Origin: 66-474 sp035606235
Lineage (GTDB): Bacteria; Pseudomonadota; Gammaproteobacteria; Xanthomonadales; Rhodanobacteraceae
Length of the DNA stretch: 59,044 nucleotides
NCBI GenBank assembly: GCA_035606235.1
Contig: DATNFU010000052.1
Coordinates: 1 to 59,044, forward strand
Direction: 5' to 3'
Shown here: piece after piece, positions 27,159 through 36,100 of the stretch
How the letters are laid out: every line of letters begins with the position of its first letter
Numbering within the stretch: the stretch's first letter is position 1
Translations under genes and position numbers: made by a program
The notes under the pieces: generated by a model
Databases searched by the model: none
The model's input: the letters and a program-made list of their open reading frames with translations, nothing else
What the model was told of the DNA's origin: nothing

Positions 27159-28268
27159 TCAATCCAGCCGTTTGCGGAATCGCGTAATTGCCACACCCAT
27201 TGCCACCATGATGAAGGCGGCCAGCGCGGCCAGTTCAATCCACATTTCGGAAAGATCCGCGCCGCGCAGCATCACGCCCCGGATCAGCCGCAGAAAATGT
27301 GTCAGTGGCAGCACCTCCGCGATCCACTGCGCGATCACCGGCATGCCGGCGAACGGGAACACGAAGCCCGACAGCAGAATGGATGGCAGCATGATGAACA
27401 TCGTCATCTGCATCGACTGGAACTGCGACTGCGCCTTGGTCGAGATCATCAGGCCCAGCGCCAGATTGGCGATGATCAGCAGCACCGCGGCGATATAGAC
27501 CTCGAACACGCTGCCGCGCACCGGCACCTGGAACAGCCACACGCCAAGCAACAGCACCAGCGTGGTCTGGATCAATCCGATGCCCGCATACGGCAGCACC
27601 TTGCCGATCATCAGCTCGCCGCTGGTGAGCGGGGTCGCGATCAGCAGCTCCATGTTGCCGCGCTCGCGTTCGCGCACGATCGCGATCGCGGTGAACATCA
27701 CCATCGTCATGGTCAGGATGATGCCGATCAGGCCAGGCACGACGTTGACCGCGGTGCGCCGCTGCGGGTTGTAGAAACTCACCACGCTGATCGGCCCGCT
27801 CGGCGGCGTGCTGCGCGGCGGCGCGCGCATGTCCGGCGCGCTGCTGTCCACCGGCACCTGCGCAAGTTGCGCGGCAGCGCCTTGCACTGCGGAGTCACTT
27901 CCGTCCACCAGAATTTGCGCGACGGCGCGGCCGTCGCTGCGACGACGCTCGAAATCCGGCGGGATCGCGATGCCGACGCTGATCTGCCCGCGGCGGATCG
28001 CTTCCATCAATTGCTGCGGCGTGTTCGCCGCCATCACCGGCTTGATGACGTCGGTGGCGAGCATATCCATTACCAGCGCGCGCGAACCCGAGGTATTGGC
28101 CTGGTCGGCGATGCCGGCATCCAGCCCCCGCAAATTGAAATTGATGGCGTAGCCGAACAGGATCAACTGCATCACCGGCACCCCGACGATCATCGCCAGC
28201 GTGGTGCGGTCGCGGCGCAATTGACGCAATTCCTTCAGCACGATCGCGAACAGCCGGCGCCCGTTCAT
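27159..28268 (-). CDS. ABC-2 type permease (YbhS/YbhR-like)
   Basis: 369 aa. One N-terminal helix (TLAMIVGVPVMQLILFGYAINF), a large periplasmic loop (about 45-180) and five C-terminal helices: the ABC2_membrane_3 layout of YbhS, YbhR and YhhJ. VRERERGNMELLIATPLTSGELMIGKVLPY is the typical cytoplasmic loop. Fourth gene of a TetR-HlyD-ATPase-permease operon, each joined by a 4-bp ATGA overlap. E. coli YbhGFSR has two permeases; here only one gene is present, so it presumably works as a homodimer. Substrate unknown; E. coli homologues affect Na+/Li+ and some drugs. Confidence 0.9.
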   Translation of the reverse strand: MNGRRLFAIVLKELRQLRRDRTTLAMIVGVPVMQLILFGYAINFNLRGLDAGIADQANTSGSRALVMDMLATDVIKPVMAANTPQQLMEAIRRGQISVGIAIPPDFERRRSDGRAVAQILVDGSDSAVQGAAAQLAQVPVDSSAPDMRAPPRSTPPSGPISVVSFYNPQRRTAVNVVPGLIGIILTMTMVMFTAIAIVRERERGNMELLIATPLTSGELMIGKVLPYAGIGLIQTTLVLLLGVWLFQVPVRGSVFEVYIAAVLLIIANLALGLMISTKAQSQFQSMQMTMFIMLPSILLSGFVFPFAGMPVIAQWIAEVLPLTHFLRLIRGVMLRGADLSEMWIELAALAAFIMVAMGVAITRFRKRLD

Positions 28269-29236
28269 GCCGCGCGCTCCCGCGCATCGCCATCGTTGCG
28301 CGTCACCGCGACGAAGACGTCTTCGAGATTCGGCTCGGCGGCGGTGACTTGCGCCTGCAGGCCGATGTGCGCAAGCGCGGAGTGGATGCGTTTGCGCGCC
28401 TCGTCCTCGTTGGATTCGACCAGCACCCGCAGATCGTTGCCCACCTGCGCCACGCTGAGCACGCCGGCGACGTCCAGCAGCGCGCGCTGTGCGCGACGTG
28501 GTTCGGGCGTTGCGACCACCAGCGTGCGGCCCTGCAACTGCCCGGTCAATTGGGCCGGCGTGCCGTCGGCAACCAGGTGACCGTGATCGAGGATCGCAAG
28601 CCGATGGCAGCGCTCGGCCTCGTCCATCAGGTGCGTGGACACCAGAATCGTGGTGCCGAGATCGGCCAGCTCGAACAGCTTCTCCCAGAAATCGCGGCGC
28701 GATTCCGGATCGACCGCGCTGGTCGGCTCGTCGAGGAACAGCAGCTCAGGCTCGTGGATCACCGCGCAGGCCAACGCGAGCCGCTGCTTCTGGCCGCCGC
28801 TCATGGTTCCGGCGAGCTGACGCTGGCGATCGGCGAAGTGGTAGCGCTCGATCAACTCGTCGATGCGACCTTTCGTTTTCGCCTTGGATACGCCCTGAAC
28901 CGCGGCGATGAACTCCATGTTCTCGCGCACGCTCAGGTCCTCGAACAACGAGAAGCGCTGCGTCATGTAACCGATGCGGGCACGCAGGGCTTCCGCCTGC
29001 TCCGGGATGTCCAAGCCCAGCACTTCGATCTCGCCCGCGCTGGGCGTGAGCAGCCCGCACAGCATGCGGATAGTGGTGGATTTGCCGGAACCATTGGGGC
29101 CGAGGAAGCCGTAGACGTGTTTCGCCGGCACGTCCAGATCGACGCGATCCACCGCCTGCAACTGGCCGAAACGCTTGCTCAACCCGCGCGCCCGGATCGC
29201 GCATGCTTCGCTTTGATCCGGCGCAGGCGCATTCAT
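28265..29236 (-). CDS. ABC transporter ATPase (YbhF-like, single domain)
   Basis: 323 aa. Walker A GPNGSGKST (about 47-55), Q-loop YMTQRFSLF, signature MSGGQKQRLAL, Walker B LLFLDEPTSAVDP and H-loop STHLMDEAERC are all intact. The C-terminal 90 residues form the DUF4162-like tail ending EDVFVAVTR. E. coli YbhF has two ATPase domains; this protein has one, so the exporter would need two copies. Start and stop each overlap the neighbouring gene by ATGA. Confidence 0.92.
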   Translation of the reverse strand: MNAPAPDQSEACAIRARGLSKRFGQLQAVDRVDLDVPAKHVYGFLGPNGSGKSTTIRMLCGLLTPSAGEIEVLGLDIPEQAEALRARIGYMTQRFSLFEDLSVRENMEFIAAVQGVSKAKTKGRIDELIERYHFADRQRQLAGTMSGGQKQRLALACAVIHEPELLFLDEPTSAVDPESRRDFWEKLFELADLGTTILVSTHLMDEAERCHRLAILDHGHLVADGTPAQLTGQLQGRTLVVATPEPRRAQRALLDVAGVLSVAQVGNDLRVLVESNEDEARKRIHSALAHIGLQAQVTAAEPNLEDVFVAVTRNDGDARERAA

Positions 29237-30204
29237 TGCGCGCGCTCCGGCAAGTCGGCGTGCAGCGGCAGGCCGGCTGGCAGGTTCGCAGCATCCTTGC
29301 CGAGCGCGACCTCCGCGATGTAGCTCAAGCGTGCGGCGTCTTCGCCGGTCAGCGCATAGTACGGCGTGAATACCGGCTCGCTGCGGATCAATCGCACGCG
29401 ACCTTGCAGCGACTGCCCACGGCCATCCACGTGCACACTCACCGCGTCGCCGACATGCACGTTCGCGCGCTGCTGTTCCGGCACATAGATACGTGCATAC
29501 GGCGCGTCGCCCGCGAGCAGGATCGCCAGCGGCGCGCCGACCGGCGCCTGGTCGCCGAGCTTGTAGGGAATGCTGTCGATGATTCCCGCGCGCGGCGCAA
29601 GGATGTCGAGCTTTCCGAGCAGCACGCGCTGCGCTTGCGCCTGTGCCTGCGCCGCAGCCAGAGCAGCCTGTGCCTGGGCGATCTGTTCCGGGCGATTGCC
29701 GTGCAGCAGTTCATCCAGGGTGGCGCGCGCGGCATCGACTTGGCCGTTTGCGCTGCCGGCCGCCGCCCGCGCGCGATCCAGATCGGCGGCGGAAACGTAA
29801 CTCTGGCCCTTGAGCGGCGCCAGGCGCGCGTAATAGGCACGCGCCTCGCGCGCGTTCGCCTGCGCCGCGGCCAGATCGGCACGCGCCTTGGCGATATCTT
29901 CCTGGCGCGGCCCGATCTGCGATTCGGTCAAGGCTTCCCGCTGTTGCCGCGCTTGCGCGAGATCGGCGGCGAGTTCCTGTTGCGTATGCGAAGGATCCAG
30001 TTGCAGCAGCGGCTGGCCGGCTTGCACCCGCTGGCCGTCGCGCACGTCGATCGCGATGATCCGCTCGGCGGCGGGCGCCGGCAGCGTGATGCGGTCGTAT
30101 TCCAGCGTACCAAGCGCCTGCGGCGGCGAACGTGTACACGCGCTCAAGGCAAGCGCGATCACGCTCAGCACACCCAAATGAAACATGTGATGCAATCTGC
30201 TCAT
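29233..30204 (-). CDS. HlyD-family periplasmic adaptor lipoprotein (YbhG-like)
   Basis: 323 aa. Lipoprotein signal MSRLHHMFHLGVLSVIALAL with lipobox LSAC (Cys23). A split biotinyl-lipoyl domain (about 45-75 and 205-230) flanks a long Ala/Gln-rich coiled coil (80-200) followed by a beta-barrel. The layout is that of membrane-fusion proteins bridging an inner-membrane ABC exporter to an outer-membrane channel. No TolC-like gene is nearby, so a chromosomal TolC elsewhere is presumed. Confidence 0.9.
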   Translation of the reverse strand: MSRLHHMFHLGVLSVIALALSACTRSPPQALGTLEYDRITLPAPAAERIIAIDVRDGQRVQAGQPLLQLDPSHTQQELAADLAQARQQREALTESQIGPRQEDIAKARADLAAAQANAREARAYYARLAPLKGQSYVSAADLDRARAAAGSANGQVDAARATLDELLHGNRPEQIAQAQAALAAAQAQAQAQRVLLGKLDILAPRAGIIDSIPYKLGDQAPVGAPLAILLAGDAPYARIYVPEQQRANVHVGDAVSVHVDGRGQSLQGRVRLIRSEPVFTPYYALTGEDAARLSYIAEVALGKDAANLPAGLPLHADLPERAQ

Positions 30205-30899
30205 GATGATTTCCCCTTCCTGCGCTCCGGCCGGCGCGCGCCGATGCCATGCTTGAGCAACGTCAGCGTGTGCGTGCGCAGTACGTCGTTGTCCAGATCC
30301 TTCGCATCGAATATCTGCCGCCAGATCGGCGCGCCCGCGGCGGGAAACAGCGTCAGGCCGACCAGCGAAACCACCATCAGCCGCGGATCGAGCCCGGCCT
30401 CAAGCCGGCCCTGCGCCTGCGCCACCGCGAAGCGTTGCGCCAGCAATTGTGGCAATTGCGGAATCGCGCGCTTGAACATGATTTCGCGCAGTGTGCCGCC
30501 TTCGCACAGCACTTCGCGCACCCACAACGGCGGCAGCCATGGATGCGCGGCGACCACTTCACCGATGCCGTTGACGAACGCCTCGGCAATGTCGGCCGGG
30601 TTGTAACCGGCCGCCTCGACGCGCACGCGCACCGGCGCCACCGCAGGCAGCAGGCGCTCCTCGACCACCGCCAGCGTCATCTGCTGCTTATTGCCGAAGT
30701 AGTAATGCAGCATCGCAGGCGTCACCCCGGCGGCCTGCGCGATCGCGCGCAGCGAGGTCGCGCGGATCCCGCTGCGGGTGAACTGGGTGATCGCCGCGTC
30801 AATCAGCCGCGCGCGCAGATCGGCGCCACCGCCGCGCGGGCGCCCGACCCTGCGGCGAGCGGGCTTTGTGGACTTCACGGGTTTGCGTGCGGCCGACAT
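30201..30899 (-). CDS. TetR/AcrR family repressor (CecR-like)
   Basis: 232 aa. After a basic tail rich in Arg/Lys, a TetR helix-turn-helix spans about 28-75: LIDAAITQFTRSGIRATSLRAIAQAAGVTPAMLHYYFGNKQQM, with the recognition helix ending in YYF. The C-terminal ligand domain resembles the CecR/DUF1956-type region. First gene of its operon; in E. coli cecR (ybiH) precedes ybhGFSR in the same arrangement. The 20-bp AT-rich palindrome at 30908-30927, immediately upstream, is the obvious operator. Ligand unknown. Confidence 0.88.
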   Translation of the reverse strand: MSAARKPVKSTKPARRRVGRPRGGGADLRARLIDAAITQFTRSGIRATSLRAIAQAAGVTPAMLHYYFGNKQQMTLAVVEERLLPAVAPVRVRVEAAGYNPADIAEAFVNGIGEVVAAHPWLPPLWVREVLCEGGTLREIMFKRAIPQLPQLLAQRFAVAQAQGRLEAGLDPRLMVVSLVGLTLFPAAGAPIWRQIFDAKDLDNDVLRTHTLTLLKHGIGARRPERRKGKSS

Positions 30900-30907
30900 G
30901 GTCTATA

Positions 30908-30927
30908 AATTAATTCATGAGTTAATT
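30908..30927. promoter_or_regulatory. Predicted TetR/CecR operator palindrome
   Basis: AATTAATTCATGAGTTAATT is a 20-bp inverted repeat with a single mismatched pair. It lies 8 bp upstream of the tetR-like ATG and 69 bp upstream of phoH. The AT-richness is striking in this GC-rich window. Binding by the adjoining TetR protein is inference. Confidence 0.7.
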
Positions 30928-30996
30928 ATATGCAAGACCCGTAAACCCGGCTTTCGGGATGGCTCCGCAGGTGCGCCTGGGTTACGCTGTGCGTTC

Positions 30997-31983
30997 ATGG
31001 CCGATACCCTTACCCAACGCGATCTCACACTCGAACCCGACGATACGCAGCGGCTTGCCAACCTGTGCGGGCCGTTCGACGAACACCTGCGGCAGGTGGA
31101 ATTGCGGTTGGGCGTGGAGATCAACAATCGCGGCAACGTGTTCCGCGTGATCGGCGAGGATTACGCCGTGCAGGCCGGCGAGCGCGTGCTGCGCGATCTG
31201 TACGCGTCGACGGCAACCGAGACCCTCACCGGCCAGACCATCAACCTGCATCTGTCCGAATCCGGCGTGGATGCGCTGGCGATGCGCGCCGCGGAAACCG
31301 CGCAGGAAGTGACGATCAAGGTGAAACGCGGCGTGATCCGCGGGCGCGGTCCGAATCAAGCGCGCTATCTGCATGCAATCGCCACCCATGACATCTGTTT
31401 CGGGGTGGGCCCGGCCGGCACCGGCAAAACTTATCTGGCCGTCGCGAGCGCGGTCGAGGCTCTGGAAGCCGGTCGCGCTCAGCGCCTGATTCTGGTGCGG
31501 CCGGCGGTCGAGGCCGGCGAGAAGTTGGGCTTCCTTCCCGGCGACCTTTCGCAGAAGGTGGATCCGTACCTGCGCCCGCTGTACGACGCGCTGTACGAAA
31601 TGTTCGGTTTCGAGAAGGTCGCCAAACTGATCGAGCGCAACGTGATCGAGATCGCGCCGCTGGCCTACATGCGCGGCCGCACGCTCAACGATTCGTTCGT
31701 GATCCTGGATGAAGCGCAGAACACCACGGTCGAGCAGATGAAGATGTTCCTGACCCGCATCGGGTTCGGCACCGTCGCGGTGATTACCGGCGATGTCACC
31801 CAGGTGGACCTGCCGCGCAATGCGCGCTCGGGCCTGCGCCATGTGATCGAAGTCCTGCGCGACGTGGAGGGGATAAGTTTCACTTTTTTCACCTCGCGCG
31901 ACGTCGTGCGGCATCCGCTGGTGGCCAAGATCGTGCGGGCCTACGAAGCCGCGGAACAGCGCGACGCCGATGGCAGCCCCTGA
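30997..31983 (+). CDS. ybeZ: PhoH-like ATPase
   Basis: 328 aa. Walker A GPAGTGKTYLA (about 139-149), the VRPAVEAGEKLGFLPGDL motif and Walker B FVILDEAQNTT (about 233-243) define the PhoH family. A small N-terminal KH-like region (40-100) suits RNA binding. YbeZ acts with the RNase YbeY in ribosome quality control and rRNA maturation. The ybeY start lies inside its 3' end (14-bp overlap). Start at MADTLTQRD chosen because upstream in-frame codons run through the operator. Confidence 0.94.
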   Translation: MADTLTQRDLTLEPDDTQRLANLCGPFDEHLRQVELRLGVEINNRGNVFRVIGEDYAVQAGERVLRDLYASTATETLTGQTINLHLSESGVDALAMRAAETAQEVTIKVKRGVIRGRGPNQARYLHAIATHDICFGVGPAGTGKTYLAVASAVEALEAGRAQRLILVRPAVEAGEKLGFLPGDLSQKVDPYLRPLYDALYEMFGFEKVAKLIERNVIEIAPLAYMRGRTLNDSFVILDEAQNTTVEQMKMFLTRIGFGTVAVITGDVTQVDLPRNARSGLRHVIEVLRDVEGISFTFFTSRDVVRHPLVAKIVRAYEAAEQRDADGSP

Positions 31984-32431
31984 CCTGCATCTTTCCTACG
32001 CGGTCCCGCGCCGCGGCGTTCCTGCTGCGGCGAGTTTCCGGCGCTGGGCGGCGGCGGCGCTTGCCGGTGCACGGCGCAAACAACCGGTGGAACTGTCGCT
32101 GCGCATCGTCGGCGCGCGCGAAGCCCGCTCACTGAATCAACGTTACCGTGGAAAGGATTACGCCACCAACGTGCTCTCGTTTCCGGCAGAACTCCCGCGC
32201 GGAATCAAATCGCCGCTGCTCGGCGACATTGTGATTTGCGCACCGGAGGTGATCCGCGAAGCGCGCCAACAGAACAAGCAGGTTCGCGATCACTACGCGC
32301 ATCTCACCATCCATGGTGTGCTGCATCTGCTCGGCTTCGATCACCTGAACGACGCGGATGCCGCGAAGATGGAGGCCCTGGAAACGCGCGTGCTGGCGTC
32401 GCTTGGCGTGGGCGACCCCTATCGGCCCTAG
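31970..32431 (+). CDS. ybeY: Endoribonuclease YbeY (rRNA maturation factor)
   Basis: 153 aa. The zinc site H-GVL-H-LLGFD-H is complete (about 114-124). NVLSFPAELP and LLGDIVIC are further family motifs. YbeY processes 16S rRNA 3' ends and degrades defective 70S ribosomes together with RNase R. The gene overlaps phoH by 14 bp and ends on a TAG supplied by the head of a REP element. Confidence 0.95.
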   Translation: MAAPDLHLSYAVPRRGVPAAASFRRWAAAALAGARRKQPVELSLRIVGAREARSLNQRYRGKDYATNVLSFPAELPRGIKSPLLGDIVICAPEVIREARQQNKQVRDHYAHLTIHGVLHLLGFDHLNDADAAKMEALETRVLASLGVGDPYRP

Positions 32432-32495
32432 GAGCTTGCTTGCAAGCGACTGATGAAATCCCCGAGATGCTGGCCGCCTGCACGCAGGCTGCTAC
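32428..32495. repeat. Inverted pair of GTAG-type REP elements
   Basis: The first element (32428-32450) reads CTAGGAGCTTGCTTGCAAGC then GAC. The second (32473-32495) is its inverted partner, GCCGCCTGCACGCAGGCTGC then TAC. The TAG of the first is the ybeY stop codon. The pair could fold as one long hairpin between ybeY and corC and dampen downstream expression. Confidence 0.75.
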
Positions 32496-32532
32496 TTCGC
32501 TAAACTATCCAACCCGCCTTCGGGCGTGCCTG

Positions 32533-33384
32533 ATGCCTATGTCAGCAGAACCCCCCAGTACTTCCGGCGTCCACCGCTCCTGGTGGGATCGCCTGGGCCA
32601 CATGCTTTCCGGTGAACCGCGCAATCGCGAGGAATTGCTCGCCGAGTTGCGCGAGGCGCAAGCCAATGGCTTGCTGTCGCCCGACACCTACGCAATGATC
32701 GAAGGCGCGCTGCGCGTCGCGCATCTTTCCGTGGATGACGTGATGGTGCCGCGCGCACAAATGGTGATGCTGGCGATCGATGATGAACCGGCTTCCATCC
32801 TCGCCACCGTGGTGGAATCCGGGCACTCGCGTTTTCCGGTGCACGGCGAGGACAAGGACGAGGTGCTCGGCATCCTGTTGGCCAAGGATCTGCTGCGCGG
32901 CTGCGCAGGGGGCAAACCGGCCGACATCCGCGCGCTGCTGAGGCCGGCGGTGATGATTCCGGAATCCATGCGCCTCAACGTGCTGCTGGCCGAACTGCGC
33001 CGCTCGCGCAACCACATGGCGGTGGTGGTGGACGAGTACGGCGGGGTCGCGGGCCTGATCACCATCGAGGACATCCTCGAGGAGATCGTCGGCGAAATTG
33101 ACGACGAGCACGACACCGATATCCCGCCCAGCCTGATCGTGCCGGCCGGCGAATCCGAATGGCTGGTGGATGCGCTCACCCCCATCGAGGAATTCAACGA
33201 GCAACTCGGCAGCCGCTATTCCGACCAGGAATATGACACCGTCGGCGGCATGGTCACCGCCGAAATCGGCCACCTGCCCGAGCCCGGCGAGGAAGCGACA
33301 CTGGAAGATTTCGTGTTCAGCGTGACGCGCGCGGATGATCGGCGCGTGCTGCAGTTCCGGGTTCGCAAACGCGATGGGGCGTGA
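32533..33384 (+). CDS. corC: CorC/YbeX family protein (CBS pair, CorC-HlyC domain)
   Basis: 283 aa, soluble, without the DUF21 membrane domain of larger relatives. A CBS pair spans about 60-185 (VDDVMVPRAQMVMLAIDDE and AVVVDEYGGVAGLITIEDILEEIVGEIDDE), and the CorC_HlyC domain follows (about 200-280; YDTVGGMVTAEIGHLPEPGE). YbeX is linked to Mg2+/Co2+ efflux and, more recently, ribosome metabolism together with YbeY. Start is MPMSAEPPS; the second ATG 6 bp later is equally possible. The usual next gene, lnt, is replaced here by a DUF4105 gene. Confidence 0.93.
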   Translation: MPMSAEPPSTSGVHRSWWDRLGHMLSGEPRNREELLAELREAQANGLLSPDTYAMIEGALRVAHLSVDDVMVPRAQMVMLAIDDEPASILATVVESGHSRFPVHGEDKDEVLGILLAKDLLRGCAGGKPADIRALLRPAVMIPESMRLNVLLAELRRSRNHMAVVVDEYGGVAGLITIEDILEEIVGEIDDEHDTDIPPSLIVPAGESEWLVDALTPIEEFNEQLGSRYSDQEYDTVGGMVTAEIGHLPEPGEEATLEDFVFSVTRADDRRVLQFRVRKRDGA

Positions 33385-33560
33385 AGCCGGGGACTCGTGA
33401 CTCTGGCAGGGACATAAGCGCAGTCGCCTTCCGGGGGCTGAGCCGGATCAAACGCATTTCCAGGGCAGGCTGCGCGCGGAACCCGGAACCCCGCGACTTT
33501 GCCTTTATCATGCGCAGTCGCCACTCGGCCCCGGCCTGCTCCGGGGCGACGGACTGAAGT

Positions 33561-34808
33561 ATGTCGTTTCGCCTTCACGCTGCGCAATTTGCGCTCCTCA
33601 CGCTGCTGACATTCGCAACATGGGCGCCAACCGCGCGCGCCGACATCGCGCACGCACCCGGCGCCGAACTGCGCGTTGATCTCTACACCTATGGCCCCGG
33701 CGAGGTTTACTGGGAGCGCTTCGGCCATGACGCGCTGGTGTTGAGCGACGTCCGTGACGGCCAGGCAATCGCCTTCAACTATGGCCTGTTCGATTTCGAT
33801 CAAAAGTATTTCATCTTCAATTTCGCGCGCGGGCGGATGAACTACATGGCGGCCGCGTGGCCGGTCGCCGACGATCTCGCGCAATACGAGGGCGAAGGCC
33901 GCTGGATAGTCGCGCAGCGACTGAACCTCACCCCCGATCAGCGCGCGCGCTTGCGCGACTTCCTGATCTGGAACGTGCAGCCGCAGAACGCGCGCTATGC
34001 CTATGATTACTACGTCGCCAACTGCACCACGCGCATCCGCGATGCGTTGAACGACGTGCTCGGCGATGCGCTGCGCAAGCAAGTGCAAACGCAAGCGCGC
34101 GGCTTCACCTACCGCTCGCAAACCGACCGCCTGATGTCCGGCCAGCCGTGGTTGATGCTGATGCTCGATCTGGGGCTCGGGCCATTCGCCGATCAACCCC
34201 TGGACGGCTGGAGCGGATCATTTCTGCCCGCGCAATTCATGCAGACGCTGCGCAGCGCACGCACGCCAGATGGCCAGATGCTGGTGAATTCGGAGACGCG
34301 CATCGCATCAGCGCGCATCCCATTGCCGCCCGCCTCGCCGCCCGATCTGCGCTGGCCGCTGCTCGCGGTCGGGCTGGTTTGCGGACTCGCCCTGGCGCTG
34401 GTCGGGTGGTTTCGCCGGTGCAGCCGGATCGCGCGCCATGGCTTCGCCTTCGGCGGCGCGCTCTATGCCTTGCTCGCGGGTATGGCCGGGATCGGCATGG
34501 CGATCCTGTGGGGGCTCACCGCGCATCGCGCGGCCTGGGCGAATGAAAACCTGCTGCTGTTCAATCCGCTGGCGCTGCTGCTGATCGTGCCGCTGCTGCG
34601 GAGCGCAAGACACGATGCGCGCGCCAGTCGTTTGGCCTTTGTCCTTACCGCATTGATGACGCTCACCGCGATGGCCGCACTGCTCGTCAATCTCGCCGGC
34701 TGGCTGCCGCAGCAAAACCTGCCGTGGATTTTGTTCGCACTGCCGGTGTGGCTGGGGTTGCTGTGCGGAATCCGGCGCAGGCGGCTCTTTGCGCAAAAAG
34801 CACTTTAG
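33561..34808 (+). CDS. DUF4105 (Lnb-like) periplasmic/membrane protein
   Basis: 415 aa. Cleavable signal (ALLTLLTFATWAPTARA), then a periplasmic DUF4105 domain (about 30-250), then five membrane helices (about 272-410). The domain shows WERFGHDALVL (His, about 56) and YYVANCTTRIRDAL (Cys, about 155), placed as the His/Cys pair of an NlpC/papain-like fold. From memory, DUF4105 is the periplasmic domain of Lnb, the lipoprotein N-acyltransferase described in Bacteroides. The gene sits 176 bp after corC, where lnt is usually found. A lipoprotein N-acylation role is therefore plausible but unproven; a second Lnt elsewhere in the genome cannot be excluded. Confidence 0.75.
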   Translation: MSFRLHAAQFALLTLLTFATWAPTARADIAHAPGAELRVDLYTYGPGEVYWERFGHDALVLSDVRDGQAIAFNYGLFDFDQKYFIFNFARGRMNYMAAAWPVADDLAQYEGEGRWIVAQRLNLTPDQRARLRDFLIWNVQPQNARYAYDYYVANCTTRIRDALNDVLGDALRKQVQTQARGFTYRSQTDRLMSGQPWLMLMLDLGLGPFADQPLDGWSGSFLPAQFMQTLRSARTPDGQMLVNSETRIASARIPLPPASPPDLRWPLLAVGLVCGLALALVGWFRRCSRIARHGFAFGGALYALLAGMAGIGMAILWGLTAHRAAWANENLLLFNPLALLLIVPLLRSARHDARASRLAFVLTALMTLTAMAALLVNLAGWLPQQNLPWILFALPVWLGLLCGIRRRRLFAQKAL

Positions 34809-34980
34809 TCCGCAAAGGACGCGAAGAAATACTTGACGGTTGCAGGTTTACGCTGCGCACGTGCCAGTTCGGGCAAGCATTGCAAAGCACATTTCCGCGA
34901 ATGCTGCGAAGAAGCACGGCCAGGCATTCAAGTGTTTTGCTGTTCGTTGTGTCCTTTGCGTCCTTTGCGTTCTTCGCGGA
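34809..34980. repeat. Inverted GCAAAGGACGCGAAG repeat pair
   Basis: TCCGCAAAGGACGCGAAGAA at 34809-34828 is inverted as TCCTTTGCGTTCTTCGCGGA at 34961-34980, with a second CCTTTGCG unit just before. It begins at the stop codon region of the DUF4105 gene. Similar AAGGACGCAAAG-type repeats are common between genes in proteobacteria. Nothing else is seen up to the next gene at 35036. Confidence 0.6.
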
Positions 34981-35035
34981 TCAAATCGCTTTTGACCGCC
35001 TTGCCGATGGCCAGCTTCGCGCGCATCATCCGCGC

Positions 35036-36031
35036 ATGGATACGCCCGCCGGCTCCAACCCGATGATTGCCAATTGTGTCGCCTACGACGCGCACGGCAA
35101 GCGCCTGGGCAGCATCACCCTGGACGAAATCAGCGACGTGCTGGCGCAGCCGGACACTTTCGTCTGGGTCGGGTTGGTGGAACCCGACGAGCCGCTGCTG
35201 GCGAAGATGCAGGAGGAATTCGGCCTGCACGAACTGGCGGTCGAGGACGCGCACAACGCGCACCAGCGCCCCAAGATCGAGGCCTACGGCGAATCGCTGT
35301 TCATCGTCGCGCAGACCGCGCAGCTGGTCGCCGGCAACATCGCTTTCGGCGAAACCCATATCTTTCTCGGCAAGCGTTATCTGCTGACGGTGCGCCACGG
35401 CGCCTCGCTTTCCTACGCGCCGGCGCGGCGCAATTGCGAGCAGACGCCCGCGCATCTGGCCTGCGGGCCGAGCTACGGGCTGTACTCGGTGCTGGATTTC
35501 ATCGTGGACAACTTCCTGCCGATCGTCGAGGAGTTCAAGAAGGAATTGCAGGCGCTGGAGCAGGAAATCTTCGCCGAGGCCTACAAGCGCGACACCATCA
35601 AGCGCCTGTACGACATGCAGCGTGAACTGCTGACGCTGAAACTGGCAGCCGCACCGCTGCAGGACATCCTCAATCAATTGATGCGGCTGCATCAGGACCT
35701 GATCCGCGAAGAAGTGCGCGCCTACTTCCGCGACGTGCACGATCACGTTTTCCGCGTCAACGAGGCCATCTCCGGCATGCGCGAGATGCTGGGCGCGGCG
35801 ATGAACGTGAATCTTTCGCTGATCACCGTCCGCCAGAACGAAGTGGTCAAGCGCCTCGCCGGCTGGGCCGCGCTGCTGGCTGCGCCGACGTTGCTGGCGA
35901 GCTGGTACGGCATGAACTTCCGACACATGCCGGAGCTGGACAATCCGCTCAGTTATCCGGTGATGATCGTCGTGACCGCGAGCATCTGCGCGCTGCTGTA
36001 TGTGGTGCTGAAACGCGCGAAATGGTTGTAG
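35036..36031 (+). CDS. CorA-like magnesium/cobalt transporter
   Basis: 331 aa. Long cytoplasmic N-terminal domain with TFVWVGLVEPDEPLLAKMQEEFGLHELAVEDA, a stalk helix (about 190-280) and two C-terminal helices. The pore motif YGMNF is intact (about 296-300), followed by MPELDNP in the loop where CorA has MPE, so selectivity for hydrated Mg2+ is expected. The MPEL variant is usual. Forms a pentamer in the inner membrane. Start at MDTPAGSNP; an alternative is ATG at MIANC, nine codons later. Confidence 0.9.
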   Translation: MDTPAGSNPMIANCVAYDAHGKRLGSITLDEISDVLAQPDTFVWVGLVEPDEPLLAKMQEEFGLHELAVEDAHNAHQRPKIEAYGESLFIVAQTAQLVAGNIAFGETHIFLGKRYLLTVRHGASLSYAPARRNCEQTPAHLACGPSYGLYSVLDFIVDNFLPIVEEFKKELQALEQEIFAEAYKRDTIKRLYDMQRELLTLKLAAAPLQDILNQLMRLHQDLIREEVRAYFRDVHDHVFRVNEAISGMREMLGAAMNVNLSLITVRQNEVVKRLAGWAALLAAPTLLASWYGMNFRHMPELDNPLSYPVMIVVTASICALLYVVLKRAKWL

Positions 36032-36100
36032 CGGCGTCGCGCAAACAGTCGTCCATGAATCTCTTTCCGGCCCGCGCGTCCTTGTGCGTGCGTTCGCCGG

